Shown here: positions 8,441 to 15,732 of the stretch, one piece after another
Position numbering within the stretch: position 1 is the first letter of the stretch
Layout: every line of letters starts with the position of its first letter
NCBI RefSeq assembly: GCF_001894945.1
Contig: NZ_BCXE01000036.1
Coordinates: forward strand, 62,001-126,000
Direction of reading: 5' to 3'
Length of the DNA stretch: 64,000 bases
DNA from: Rhodococcus ruber NBRC 15591
GTDB taxonomy: Bacteria; Actinomycetota; Actinomycetes; Mycobacteriales; Mycobacteriaceae
Notes under the pieces: generated by a model
What the model was told of the DNA's origin: nothing
The model's database searches: none
What the model saw: the letters and a program-made list of their open reading frames with translations, nothing else
Translations under genes and position numbers: made by a program

Positions 8441-8454
8441 CGAGCAAATACTCG
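8441..8454. promoter_or_regulatory. candidate TetR operator
   Basis: CGAG at 8441-8444 and CTCG at 8451-8454 flank CAAATA, with AC/GT one base further out on each side. This is the only AT-rich dyad in the 56-base gap between the divergent oxygenase and TetR genes. The arms are short, so support is mainly positional. Confidence 0.35.
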
Positions 8455-8481
8455 CGTTCAATTCGCGTCCGGGGGGCGCCG

Positions 8482-9105
8482 ATGAGGCCGGCGGAGCAGA
8501 GCCGGCTGCGCCGGGTGCCACGGCAACGCCGCTCCCAGGCGATGGTCGAGCGCATCGTGACCGCCGGCCGGGAGGTCCTGCTCACCCACGGATACGAGGG
8601 CGCCTCCACCAACCGGATCGCCGCCGCCGCCGGTATCAGCCCCGGCTCGCTGTACCAGTACTTCCCCGGCAAGGACGCCATCGTGGCCGAAGTCGTCGAC
8701 CGGTGGACCGAGGAGGTTCAGGCTCGCATTTCGCACGTGTTCACCGATGCGCTCGACGCCCCCACCTGGACCGAATCGGTGCGGACCAACATGCGCGTAC
8801 TCCTCGAGGCACTCGGCGAGAACCCCCGGCTGCTGCGCGTGCTCGTCGAGCAACTCCCCCGCACGCCGGACAGCCGGCTGGTCGCGTTCGAGCACCGCAT
8901 CGACGCGCTGCTGGCCATGTGGCTGCGCTTCAATCCCGGCCGGCGCCGGATCGAGCATCCCGACGCCATCGCGTGGATGCTCGTCCGCACCGTCGAGAAC
9001 GTCGCGGTCGGTTACGTGCTCGATCAGCCACCGATCGAGCCGGAGGTGGTCGCGGACCAGCTGACGGCCATGATCACCGCCTATCTCAAGGAGATTCTGG
9101 ACTGA
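8482..9105 (+). CDS. TetR family transcriptional regulator
   Basis: A 207-residue repressor-type protein. The N-terminal helix-turn-helix is clear (RIAAAAGISPGSLYQYF, about residues 46-62) and is followed by an all-helical ligand-binding domain. It is divergent from the DUF2236 oxygenase with 56 bases between the starts, the usual arrangement for a local repressor. The ATG at 8482 follows a GGGGGG run by about 5 bases. Ligand unknown; in rubber-degrading actinobacteria a TetR regulator also lies beside lcp, which makes control of the oxygenase the first hypothesis. Confidence 0.85.
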   Translation: MRPAEQSRLRRVPRQRRSQAMVERIVTAGREVLLTHGYEGASTNRIAAAAGISPGSLYQYFPGKDAIVAEVVDRWTEEVQARISHVFTDALDAPTWTESVRTNMRVLLEALGENPRLLRVLVEQLPRTPDSRLVAFEHRIDALLAMWLRFNPGRRRIEHPDAIAWMLVRTVENVAVGYVLDQPPIEPEVVADQLTAMITAYLKEILD

Positions 9106-9144
9106 GCGCCGCCCGTATCCTTCCCGACGATCTGTCCGCACGCC

Positions 9145-9510
9145 TCAGCAGTTGCTCCGGCAGCGTCGCAGCTGGCCGGCCAGGTATCGCCGGGCGCGGC
9201 GATGCCCACCCGCGCTGGCGAGTTCGAGGTCCAGCGCGTTCAGGAGCGTCGCGAGCAGGCTCGCCTGCGGGGCCCAGCCGCGCCGGTTCCGGCACTCGGC
9301 GAGCCACTCGACCGGACCCCGGTGACCGCGGTCGGCGTTGCACCGCCGGCACGCGGCGGCCTCGTTGGCCGCGATGCTGGGACCGCCCTTGACTCGTGGC
9401 ACGAGATGTTCGGTGGTCGGCGGAATCAACGGTCCGAACCGTCGGCCACACCACAGGCAGCAATCGTCCTGTCGTTCGACGGCGAGCGTGAGTCTGGCGG
9501 CGCGGTCCAC
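9145..9510 (-). CDS. HNH endonuclease domain protein
   Basis: A 121-residue protein with a Cys4-zinc HNH nuclease core: CLWCGRRF near residue 18-25, TTEHLVPRVKGG near 32-43 and NEAAACRRCNADRGH near 49-63. The His of EHLVP and the Asn before CRRC are the expected catalytic residues. Stand-alone HNH genes of this kind are common in actinobacteria and often have no known role. The start used is GTG at 9510. The frame stays open upstream to 9604 and reads like the family's usual lead-in (GERLGHDRQ), but contains no ATG, GTG or TTG before a TGA at 9601-9603, so the N-terminus may be eroded. Confidence 0.65.
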   Translation of the reverse strand: MDRAARLTLAVERQDDCCLWCGRRFGPLIPPTTEHLVPRVKGGPSIAANEAAACRRCNADRGHRGPVEWLAECRNRRGWAPQASLLATLLNALDLELASAGGHRRARRYLAGQLRRCRSNC

Positions 9511-9824
9511 CTGTCGATCGTGACCGAGTCGCTCCCCGAGCGCCAGTGCCCCCGCGGACCACGATGCAGGGCGAGCGTTGTCGTCCCGTTCGCTCAGGGA
9601 TCACAGGCGCTTGCAGAAGTGGCGCCGGGACACCCCGTGGCGGAGATCACTTTCATCCGGCAGACATTCGCGTTCTCCGCACCGTACCATCTTGCGCGGG
9701 TGGGGTTCCGGGGGGATACGACATTCGAGGCGTCCGAACGAGCATTCGGGAACTGGACGGTTTCACGAGCAGTCTCCCCCGTGCATCACGTCGTTGTGCA
9801 AGTTCGGTTCCATCAAGGGGGGTC
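9511..9824. other. 314-base gap before the OleC-like ligase
   Basis: The first 90 bases continue the HNH reading frame without a usable start codon. The remainder is less GC-rich than its surroundings and runs to AAGGGGGG, the ribosome binding site of the ligase gene. I see no other gene. It should contain the ligase promoter, but no convincing -35/-10 pair was picked out. Confidence 0.4.
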
Positions 9825-11426
9825 ATGCATTCTCGCCACACCGTCGTCACGTCCGGACATGCACTGCTGGACGGGCTGGCCACTTCATGCGTCGAGCGCC
9901 CCGATCGGATCGCGGTGACCGATCTGCGCTCGTCGTCGCAGCACGCTTTTTCCGACATCCAGCACGCGGCCGAGTCCGCACGGACACACCTGCACCAGCT
10001 GGGTGTACGGCCAGGCGACAACGTGGTGGTGACGCTGCCGCTGAGCGTCGAGCTGATCGCATACTGCTACGGCGTATTCCTGGTAGGAGCAGTCCCCGCG
10101 TTCCTCGACCCCAACCAGCCCCCCGACACGCTGGCCGCGTGCCTTGCCGACCTCGATGCGCCGGTGTGGGTCTCCGAACTGCCCTGCCCCGGAGCGGATC
10201 TCTACGACGGCATCGTCTGCACCCCGACGAGCACCGGCTTCGACAGCGCTCGTCTCGGTACGGTTCTGCCCGACCCGAGTCGGAGCGAAATGCAGTGGGA
10301 CATCGCCGATACCGTGCTGCTGCTCTACACCAGCGGAACCACGGGCATCCCCAAGGGAGTGCCGTGGACCTCGCGCGAGCTCGCCTCGCAGATGCGCTAC
10401 TACCGCAGCGACGAGATCTCCTCCGAGTTCTGCCTGTTTCCACACCTGGCTCTGGTGGCCGTGGCCATGGGCCGACGCGTGGTGTTGCCGGACCTGGCCA
10501 CCGTCCAACCCGCTCGCCTCGACGTCGCCGCGTTCTACCAGCAGCTGGCCGTCTCCGGCAGCGACTACCTGTTCGCTTCGCCACTGGTGTGGCATCGCCT
10601 GATCACCCATATGGATCAGCATCACCTGCCCGCCCCGGCGTTGCGACGGGTGGCCACCGCGGGGTCGGCCATCGGCGCCCGGCTGGTCGAACGCATGCAG
10701 GACAGGCTCGCCCCGGCCGAGGTCGTGGTGCCGTATGCGAGCACCGAAGTGTTGATGCCGATCACCCTGATCGGCGCCGACGAGCACGTGTACCGTTCGA
10801 AGCTCGGAACCTGGACCGGCATGGGCACCCCGCTCGGGCGGCCGCCCGCGGACATGGACGTCGCTGTCGTCGAATCGCAGTTCGAGGGGCCGCACTTCGA
10901 CGTAGCGCTCGACGGCCTCCCTGCCGACAGGACCGGCGAGATCGTCGTTTCCGGCGCTCGGGTGAGCACCACCTACTTCCACCGCGACGACGCCGTGCGC
11001 ACCGCCAAACTGCGCGATACGCGAACCGGTGAGATATGGCACCGCACAGGCGATTTCGGCTACATCGACTCCTCGGGTCTGGTGTGGTACCTGTGCCGCA
11101 GAAAGGACGTCGTCGACTCCCCACACGGCCCGATCCATCCCGATGCGCTCGAACAGATGTGGAACATGGTCACCGGGTTCCTGCTCAGCGCAGTGGTGTA
11201 TCTCGAGGATCTCGACCGCCTGTTCTACGTCTTTCCCCACGACGAGGATCCTCGCGCCGTCGACCTCGGCACCATGGCAATCCTCGCCCAGCGGCTGCAC
11301 TTGCCACGGCCCACCCCGGTGCACCTGTCCACCGCGCTACCGACCGACCCGCGGCACAACAGCAAGATCGACCGCGGGCGACTGCGCCGCGTCGTCGAGC
11401 ACCTCGTCGCGACGGAGGGCCTGTGA
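9825..11426 (+). CDS. OleC-like AMP-forming acyl ligase
   Basis: A 533-residue ANL-superfamily enzyme that adenylates a carboxylate. The phosphate loop is LLYTSGTTGIPKGV (near residue 165-178), the A5-type region is VVVPYASTEVL, and the hinge region reads HRTGDFGYID. The C-terminus with DPRHNSKIDRGRLRR resembles OleC, the beta-lactone synthetase of long-chain olefin biosynthesis, more than ordinary FadD ligases. No oleA, oleB or oleD is present, so the product is uncertain. The ATG at 9825 follows AAGGGGGG closely; the open frame extends 279 bases upstream but that part is not ligase-like. Translation ends in GTGA, as if a coupled gene once followed. Confidence 0.72.
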   Translation: MHSRHTVVTSGHALLDGLATSCVERPDRIAVTDLRSSSQHAFSDIQHAAESARTHLHQLGVRPGDNVVVTLPLSVELIAYCYGVFLVGAVPAFLDPNQPPDTLAACLADLDAPVWVSELPCPGADLYDGIVCTPTSTGFDSARLGTVLPDPSRSEMQWDIADTVLLLYTSGTTGIPKGVPWTSRELASQMRYYRSDEISSEFCLFPHLALVAVAMGRRVVLPDLATVQPARLDVAAFYQQLAVSGSDYLFASPLVWHRLITHMDQHHLPAPALRRVATAGSAIGARLVERMQDRLAPAEVVVPYASTEVLMPITLIGADEHVYRSKLGTWTGMGTPLGRPPADMDVAVVESQFEGPHFDVALDGLPADRTGEIVVSGARVSTTYFHRDDAVRTAKLRDTRTGEIWHRTGDFGYIDSSGLVWYLCRRKDVVDSPHGPIHPDALEQMWNMVTGFLLSAVVYLEDLDRLFYVFPHDEDPRAVDLGTMAILAQRLHLPRPTPVHLSTALPTDPRHNSKIDRGRLRRVVEHLVATEGL

Positions 11427-11731
11427 CCACTACTTCGACTCCGTCGCTGCGTTCGACACCGCCGGCCTGAACGGTCCGGTTCGCGGCTGTGCCGTCGGCA
11501 CCGGTTTCGGCACCTCCGACTGCTCGAGGCCGGCTACCCGCTGTTCCGACGGCAGCGTGGACGTGCTCGACCGATTTCGGCTCGACTGCGCCGAGGCCGG
11601 TCTGCCCTACGCCACCGCACCCGGCCCTCACCTCAGCCAGCTCGTCAGGCTGCCGATACCCTGCCGACCCTCGATGGGTCGACAACTCCACACCCCGGAC
11701 GCCCCGACCGCGCCCGTGGACGAGCGCGCGG
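11427..11731 (+). pseudogene. 305-base stretch without an intact gene, possible remnant
   Basis: A GTG overlapping the ligase stop (GTGA at 11423-11426) opens a frame that ends after 15 codons (VTTTSTPSLRSTPPA). Further on, other frames stay open without a start and without recognised similarity, for example a stretch reading VDVLDRFRLDCAEAGLPYAT. This looks like a broken or truncated second gene of a former operon, but I cannot name the family and the reading could be chance in GC-rich DNA. Confidence 0.3.
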
Positions 11732-12181
11732 TCAGCGGGCGGCGTTCACCGACTCGGGAAAAACCATGCGGCCGAGCACAGTGCGCATTTCGGCGAGAAG
11801 AGCCGGGTCCACGCCGGCGAAGTGCCGGTCCGACACCTCCTCGCTGAGCCGGCGCGCTTCGTCGCACAGCTTTCGTCCCTCGTCGGTGGCGACGACGAGT
11901 TTGTTGCGCCGGTCGCCCGGGTCGGCGGTGCGGGCGACCAGATTCCGGTTCTCGAGTTCGTCGACGATCGCGACGATCTGGCTGGGGTCGAGTCCCATGT
12001 CCGCGGCGATGCGGCGCTGCGCCACACCGGAGGGTTCGTCGCACGCGAGGGAGAGCACCGTGTAGGGGCGCACCCGCAGCCCGAGTGGGGCGAGAGCCTC
12101 GTTCACCGATCGCACCACCATCGCACTGGCACGCGTCAGCAGAAATCCCAGGTCGTCCTCGAGGACGCGTCGACGTTCCAT
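11732..12181 (-). CDS. MarR family transcriptional regulator
   Basis: A 149-residue winged-helix protein with the MarR layout: N-terminal dimerisation helix, recognition region RIAADMGLDPSQIVAIVDEL near residues 56-75, and the wing DRRNKLVVATDEGR near 89-102. MarR proteins usually repress a divergent operon and are released by phenolic or acyl-CoA ligands. It is divergent from the SDR/amidohydrolase/MaoC operon, with about 115 bases between starts. The intergenic DNA is AT-rich with two CTCAAT repeats, a likely binding region. Confidence 0.85.
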   Translation of the reverse strand: MERRRVLEDDLGFLLTRASAMVVRSVNEALAPLGLRVRPYTVLSLACDEPSGVAQRRIAADMGLDPSQIVAIVDELENRNLVARTADPGDRRNKLVVATDEGRKLCDEARRLSEEVSDRHFAGVDPALLAEMRTVLGRMVFPESVNAAR

Positions 12182-12228
12182 TCCGAGAGCCTTTCGTCGC
12201 GACCCTCAGGATAACAGTTCCTCAATCG

Positions 12229-12257
12229 TTGACATTCTCAATAGTAGATGTTCCTAT
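12229..12257 (+). promoter_or_regulatory. candidate promoter of the SDR operon with MarR binding region
   Basis: TTGACA at 12229-12234 is a perfect -35 hexamer. The -10 is weak, TCCTAT at 12252-12257 after 17 bases. CTCAAT occurs at 12221-12226 and 12237-12242, one copy on each side of the -35, and TCAATCGTTGA at 12222-12232 is a short dyad. A MarR protein bound here would block the promoter. Confidence 0.4.
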
Positions 12258-12296
12258 GTGATTGGGAGTTCATCAGCTCGAGCAACGGAGGATCTC

Positions 12297-13208
12297 GTGG
12301 ACCTCAGCAACAAAGTCGCCGTCGTCACCGGTAGCGGGCAGGGCCTCGGCCTCGCCTACGCCGCCGAGCTGGCACGTCACGGCGCCGCGGTCGTGATCAA
12401 CGACGTCGACCGGGGCACCGCCGATGCCGCCGTCGCGACGATCACCGCCGCGGGCGGACGCGCCGTCGCCGTCGTCGCCCCCGTCGGTCCCACCGAGACG
12501 GCTCGAAAACTCGTCGCCGCCGCGGTCGAGCACTTCGGCCGCCTCGACGTGATGGTGACCAATGCGGGCATCCTGCGTGACAAGGTGCTGTGGAAGATGA
12601 CCGACGACGACTTCGACGCCGTGATCGACGTGCACTTGCGCGGCACCTTCACGTGCGTGCGCGAGGCCGTACTGCGCTTCCGTGAGCAGGGCGAGGGCGG
12701 GCGCATCATCGCCATCGGATCCCCGGCCGGGCAGCGCGGCAACTTCGGGCAGACCAACTACTCCGGCGCCAAGGCCGCGGTGGTCGGGATGGTCCGCACC
12801 TGGGCGATGGAACTGCAGCGCGCCGGGATCACCGCCAACGCGGTGTGCCCCGTCGCCGTCACCGCGATGACCGAGACCGTGCCGATCTTCGCGCCCTACA
12901 TCGAGCAGATGAAGCAGACCGGCGAGCTGCCCGCGGTGATCCGCCGCGAGGTCGGCATGGGCACCCCGCAGGACGTCGCCGGCCTGATCGCCTTCCTCGC
13001 CTCCGACGACGCCGCCGACATCACCGGGCAGGCGTTCTCCGTCGGCGGCGACCGCCTGGCGCTGTGGTCGCATCCGCAGCTGACCGCCACCGCCTTCCAC
13101 GACGGCGGCTTCTCCGCCGACGACGTGGCCGCGCAGTGGCCCATCGTGTTCGCCGACCGCGTCGAGTCCGTCGGCGAGGAATTCCCCGAGGAGGTGCTCG
13201 CCAAGTGA
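12297..13208 (+). CDS. short-chain dehydrogenase/reductase (SDR)
   Basis: A 303-residue NAD(P)-dependent oxidoreductase. The cofactor motif TGSGQGLG lies near residue 10, VTNAGIL near 86-92, and the catalytic Tyr-Lys in NYSGAKAA near 157-164. It resembles the SDR half of MFE-2-type beta-oxidation enzymes (3-hydroxyacyl-CoA dehydrogenases); the MaoC gene two places downstream would supply the matching hydratase. The GTG at 12297 follows GGAGG by 5 bases. The next gene starts inside its stop (GTGA). The operon is divergent from a MarR regulator. The acyl or ring substrate is unknown. Confidence 0.85.
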   Translation: MDLSNKVAVVTGSGQGLGLAYAAELARHGAAVVINDVDRGTADAAVATITAAGGRAVAVVAPVGPTETARKLVAAAVEHFGRLDVMVTNAGILRDKVLWKMTDDDFDAVIDVHLRGTFTCVREAVLRFREQGEGGRIIAIGSPAGQRGNFGQTNYSGAKAAVVGMVRTWAMELQRAGITANAVCPVAVTAMTETVPIFAPYIEQMKQTGELPAVIRREVGMGTPQDVAGLIAFLASDDAADITGQAFSVGGDRLALWSHPQLTATAFHDGGFSADDVAAQWPIVFADRVESVGEEFPEEVLAK

Positions 13209-14095
13209 GCCGCTACGAATACGGGATCGACTTCGAGGCGATCGAGGCGATCGACATCCACACCCACGTCGAGATCGACGGCTGCGGACACCGCTCCATG
13301 GACGACGAACTGATGGCCGCCTCGGAGAAGTACTTCAAGTCCGGCGAGGAACGCACCCCCACCATCGACTCCATCGCCGAGCACTACCGGCAGCGGAACA
13401 TGGCCGCCGTCGTGTTCACCGTCGATGCCCGGTCCGCCACCGGCCACGCCCCCAACTCGGTCGAGGAGATCGCCGAGCTCGCCACCACCCACAACGACGT
13501 GCTCATCCCCTTCGGCTCCGTCGACCCGTTGCAGGGCAAGGCCGCTGTGAAACGGGCGCGCCGCCTGGTCGACGAGTACGGCGTCAAGGGCTTCAAGTTC
13601 CACCCCAGCATGCAGGGCTTCGAGCCGAACGACCGGCAGTTCTACCCCCTCTACGAGGCCCTCGTCGAGGCCGGCGTGCCCGCCCTGTTCCACACCGGCC
13701 AGACCGGCATCGGCGCCGGACTGCCCGGCGGGCACGGCATCAAGCTGCGCTACTCCGACCCCATGCTGCTCGACGACGTCGCCGCCGACTTCCCCGACCT
13801 GACCATCGTCATGGCCCATCCCGCGGTACCGTGGGTCGACGCGCAGATCTCCATCGCCACCCACAAGGCGAACGTCTACATCGACCTCTCCGGTTGGTCG
13901 CCGAAGTACTTCCCGCCGCAACTGGTCAAGGCCGCGAACACGATGCTGCGCCGCAAGGTGCTGTTCGGCTCCGACTTCCCCGTCATCCAAGTGGATCGAT
14001 GGCGCAACGATTTCGCCACTCTCGACATCAAACCCGACATCGCACCGATGATCTTCAAGCAGAACGCACTGCGCGTTCTCGGCATCAAGCGCTGA
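13205..14095 (+). CDS. amidohydrolase family 2 protein (metal-dependent hydrolase/decarboxylase type)
   Basis: A 296-residue TIM-barrel protein of the amidohydrolase_2 family, which includes non-oxidative aromatic and ACMSD-type decarboxylases as well as hydrolases. The metal motif is IDIHTHVE near residue 16-23. Later barrel ligands are suggested by GFKFHPSMQG, MAHPAVPW and GSDFPV. The GTG start at 13205 overlaps the SDR stop by 4 bases, so translation is coupled. A MaoC-type gene follows after 14 bases. The family position suggests C-C or C-N bond cleavage in the same pathway as its neighbours; the substrate is not known. Confidence 0.8.
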   Translation: MSRYEYGIDFEAIEAIDIHTHVEIDGCGHRSMDDELMAASEKYFKSGEERTPTIDSIAEHYRQRNMAAVVFTVDARSATGHAPNSVEEIAELATTHNDVLIPFGSVDPLQGKAAVKRARRLVDEYGVKGFKFHPSMQGFEPNDRQFYPLYEALVEAGVPALFHTGQTGIGAGLPGGHGIKLRYSDPMLLDDVAADFPDLTIVMAHPAVPWVDAQISIATHKANVYIDLSGWSPKYFPPQLVKAANTMLRRKVLFGSDFPVIQVDRWRNDFATLDIKPDIAPMIFKQNALRVLGIKR

Positions 14096-14109
14096 GCACA
14101 GGAGGCCCC

Positions 14110-14589
14110 ATGACCGTCCCCGCCACCTCCATCACCCACGTCGCCACCTTGGCCGACCTCGAGGCACTCGTCGGGCAACCGCTCGGCGTCAGCTCGTGGA
14201 TGGCGATCGAGCAGGACCGGATCCAGACCTTCGCCGACGCCACCGACGATCATCAGTGGATCCACCTCGACGTCGAGCGGGCGAAGAAGGAGAGCCCGTT
14301 CGGCGGTCCCATCGCCCACGGTTACCTGACGCTCTCCCTGATCATCCCGATGTGGAGCGAGGTCCTGAAGGTCGACAGTGTCACCATGGCCGTCAACTAC
14401 GGCCTGAACAAGGTCCGCTTCACCAGTCCCGTGCCCGCCGGCGGCAAGGTCCGCCTCGACGCGACGCTGAAGTCGCTCGAGAAGCTGCCGAAGGGCGGCG
14501 TCCAGATCACGATCGACGGCATGATCGAGCTCGAGGGCAGCGAGCGGCCCGCCGTCGTCGTCGAGGCGGTCTACCGCATGTTCGAGTAG
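14110..14589 (+). CDS. MaoC-like (R)-specific enoyl-CoA hydratase
   Basis: A 159-residue single hot-dog domain with the hydratase 2 signature: ADATDDHQWIHLD near residue 40-52 and PFGGPIAHGYLTLSL near 60-74. In this family the Asp of DDHQWIH and the His of AHG act in hydration of a trans-2-enoyl-CoA. Similar single-domain proteins include NodN-like dehydratases. The ATG follows CAGGAGG by 5 bases. It is the third gene of the MarR-divergent operon; with the SDR it could form a hydratase/dehydrogenase pair on a CoA thioester. A palindromic element follows the stop. Confidence 0.85.
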   Translation: MTVPATSITHVATLADLEALVGQPLGVSSWMAIEQDRIQTFADATDDHQWIHLDVERAKKESPFGGPIAHGYLTLSLIIPMWSEVLKVDSVTMAVNYGLNKVRFTSPVPAGGKVRLDATLKSLEKLPKGGVQITIDGMIELEGSERPAVVVEAVYRMFE

Positions 14590-14606
14590 CGCCCGTTGCC
14601 TGCAAC

Positions 14607-14650
14607 CGAGCGAATGTGACCTTCTGTCGGCTGAAGGGCACATTCGCTCG
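14607..14650. repeat. palindromic element at a convergent junction, copy 2
   Basis: Arms CGAGCGAATGTG (14607-14618) and CACATTCGCTCG (14639-14650) pair perfectly, then one mismatch and a further five pairs (CCTTC/GAAGG) close on a short loop. It lies between the MaoC gene (+) and a TetR gene (-). The GCGAATGTGAC core relates it to copies 1 and 3, although the inner stem has diverged with compensating changes. Confidence 0.7.
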
Positions 14651-14662
14651 TTCCAGGCCGCC

Positions 14663-15238
14663 TCACGGCCGGACGAACGCGGGCAGCAACGTCTGCGCGA
14701 CCCGTTCGTTCCAGTCGGCGGCGATGCCGCCACTGCGCGCCCGTTCCGCGAAGTAGGCGCCGACGATGCAGTCGAGGAAGGTCTCGACGTCGAGGTCGGT
14801 CCGCACGGTCCCCCGGGCGATGTGGCGCCGCACGACCTCCGTCAAGGTGCGGCGGTGTCGCACGAGCACCGAGCGGATGAGATCGGTGAACGCGGGATCC
14901 GCATCGGTCACCAGCGCGGCGAGACCCCCGAAGCCCACACCGCCGTCGACCGAACGCAGGGACTGCTCGGTCAGCCACGTCAGCACCTGCTGCGCGGTGG
15001 CATCCGGTGCGGGAGGCGACGGTTGCGCGATCGGTTCCATCACCGCGGTGAGCATCTCGTCCCGGTCGCGGTAGCGACGGTAGATGGTGGTGCGGGCCAT
15101 GCCCGTGTGTGCGGCCACGGCCTCGATCGTCACCGCCCTAGGCCCCTTGCGACGCAGCAGCTCGAGCACGGCGTCGGCGATGCGTTCCTCCGGCGTGGCA
15201 GTGCCCTCACCGACCGCAGTGCCCTCACCCGACCGCAT
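14663..15238 (-). CDS. TetR family transcriptional regulator
   Basis: A 191-residue protein with an N-terminal helix-turn-helix (TIEAVAAHTGMARTTIYRRY, about residues 37-56) and a C-terminal helical domain of the TetR_C type. It is divergent from the SPW-repeat membrane protein, and the intergenic region holds a striking nested palindrome (15286-15319) that is its likely operator. The first residues contain a small tandem repeat (EGTAVGEGTA), caused by a near-duplication of about 19 bases, so a later start is possible. The effector is unknown. Confidence 0.85.
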   Translation of the reverse strand: MRSGEGTAVGEGTATPEERIADAVLELLRRKGPRAVTIEAVAAHTGMARTTIYRRYRDRDEMLTAVMEPIAQPSPPAPDATAQQVLTWLTEQSLRSVDGGVGFGGLAALVTDADPAFTDLIRSVLVRHRRTLTEVVRRHIARGTVRTDLDVETFLDCIVGAYFAERARSGGIAADWNERVAQTLLPAFVRP

Positions 15239-15285
15239 GCACCCCTCCGTCCGCCGTCCCGACTTCGACGATCATCCTACAACAG

Positions 15286-15319
15286 CGCTACACTCTCTGT
15301 AGCTACGCAACATGTAGCG
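15286..15319. promoter_or_regulatory. nested double palindrome, likely TetR operator
   Basis: The 8-base palindrome GTAGCTAC at 15299-15306 is flanked symmetrically by CGCTACA (15286-15292) and TGTAGCG (15313-15319). It can also be read as two overlapping sites: GCTACA-N5-TGTAGC at 15287-15303 and GCTAC-N7-GTAGC at 15302-15318. This suits cooperative binding of two TetR dimers, in front of both the TetR and SPW genes. Confidence 0.7.
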
Positions 15320-15339
15320 ATTCGAAGAGAGGTGCGCAC

Positions 15340-15732
15340 ATGAAGATCTCGAACTCGTTCGCCGGAGCGATCGCCCTGATCCTGGGCATCGCCACCATGA
15401 CCGCGTCGGTGTGGTTCGACACCACCGCCGTCGGCTCCGGCGTCACCCTCGGACTGGGGGCCATCGCCGCGATCTACGCCCTGTGGTCGCTGATCGCCCG
15501 CGACCCCACCAAGGACCACTGGTCCCTGTCCGTCGTCGGCCTGATCCTGTTCATCTCGCCCTGGATCGGACAGTTCGCCGGCGACGGAGCAGCCTGGACC
15601 GCGTGGATCGCGGGTGCGCTCATCATGCTCGTCGGCAGCAGCGCCTACCTCGCCGACGAGTTCGCCGACGTCACGGCGTCGACCCAGGGACGGTCCCCGA
15701 TCACGGAAACTGTGGTCCTCGACCGGAAGTAG
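15340..15732 (+). CDS. SPW-repeat integral membrane protein
   Basis: A 130-residue protein with four hydrophobic segments (about residues 8-28, 33-52, 62-82 and 87-106) and the hallmark SPW tripeptide in ISPWIGQFAG near residue 67-76. SPW proteins are small actinobacterial and proteobacterial membrane proteins of unknown function. The ATG follows AGAGAGG by 6 bases. It is divergent from a TetR gene and probably repressed by it. Its last 32 bases overlap the 3' end of the convergent FAD monooxygenase gene. Confidence 0.82.
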   Translation: MKISNSFAGAIALILGIATMTASVWFDTTAVGSGVTLGLGAIAAIYALWSLIARDPTKDHWSLSVVGLILFISPWIGQFAGDGAAWTAWIAGALIMLVGSSAYLADEFADVTASTQGRSPITETVVLDRK

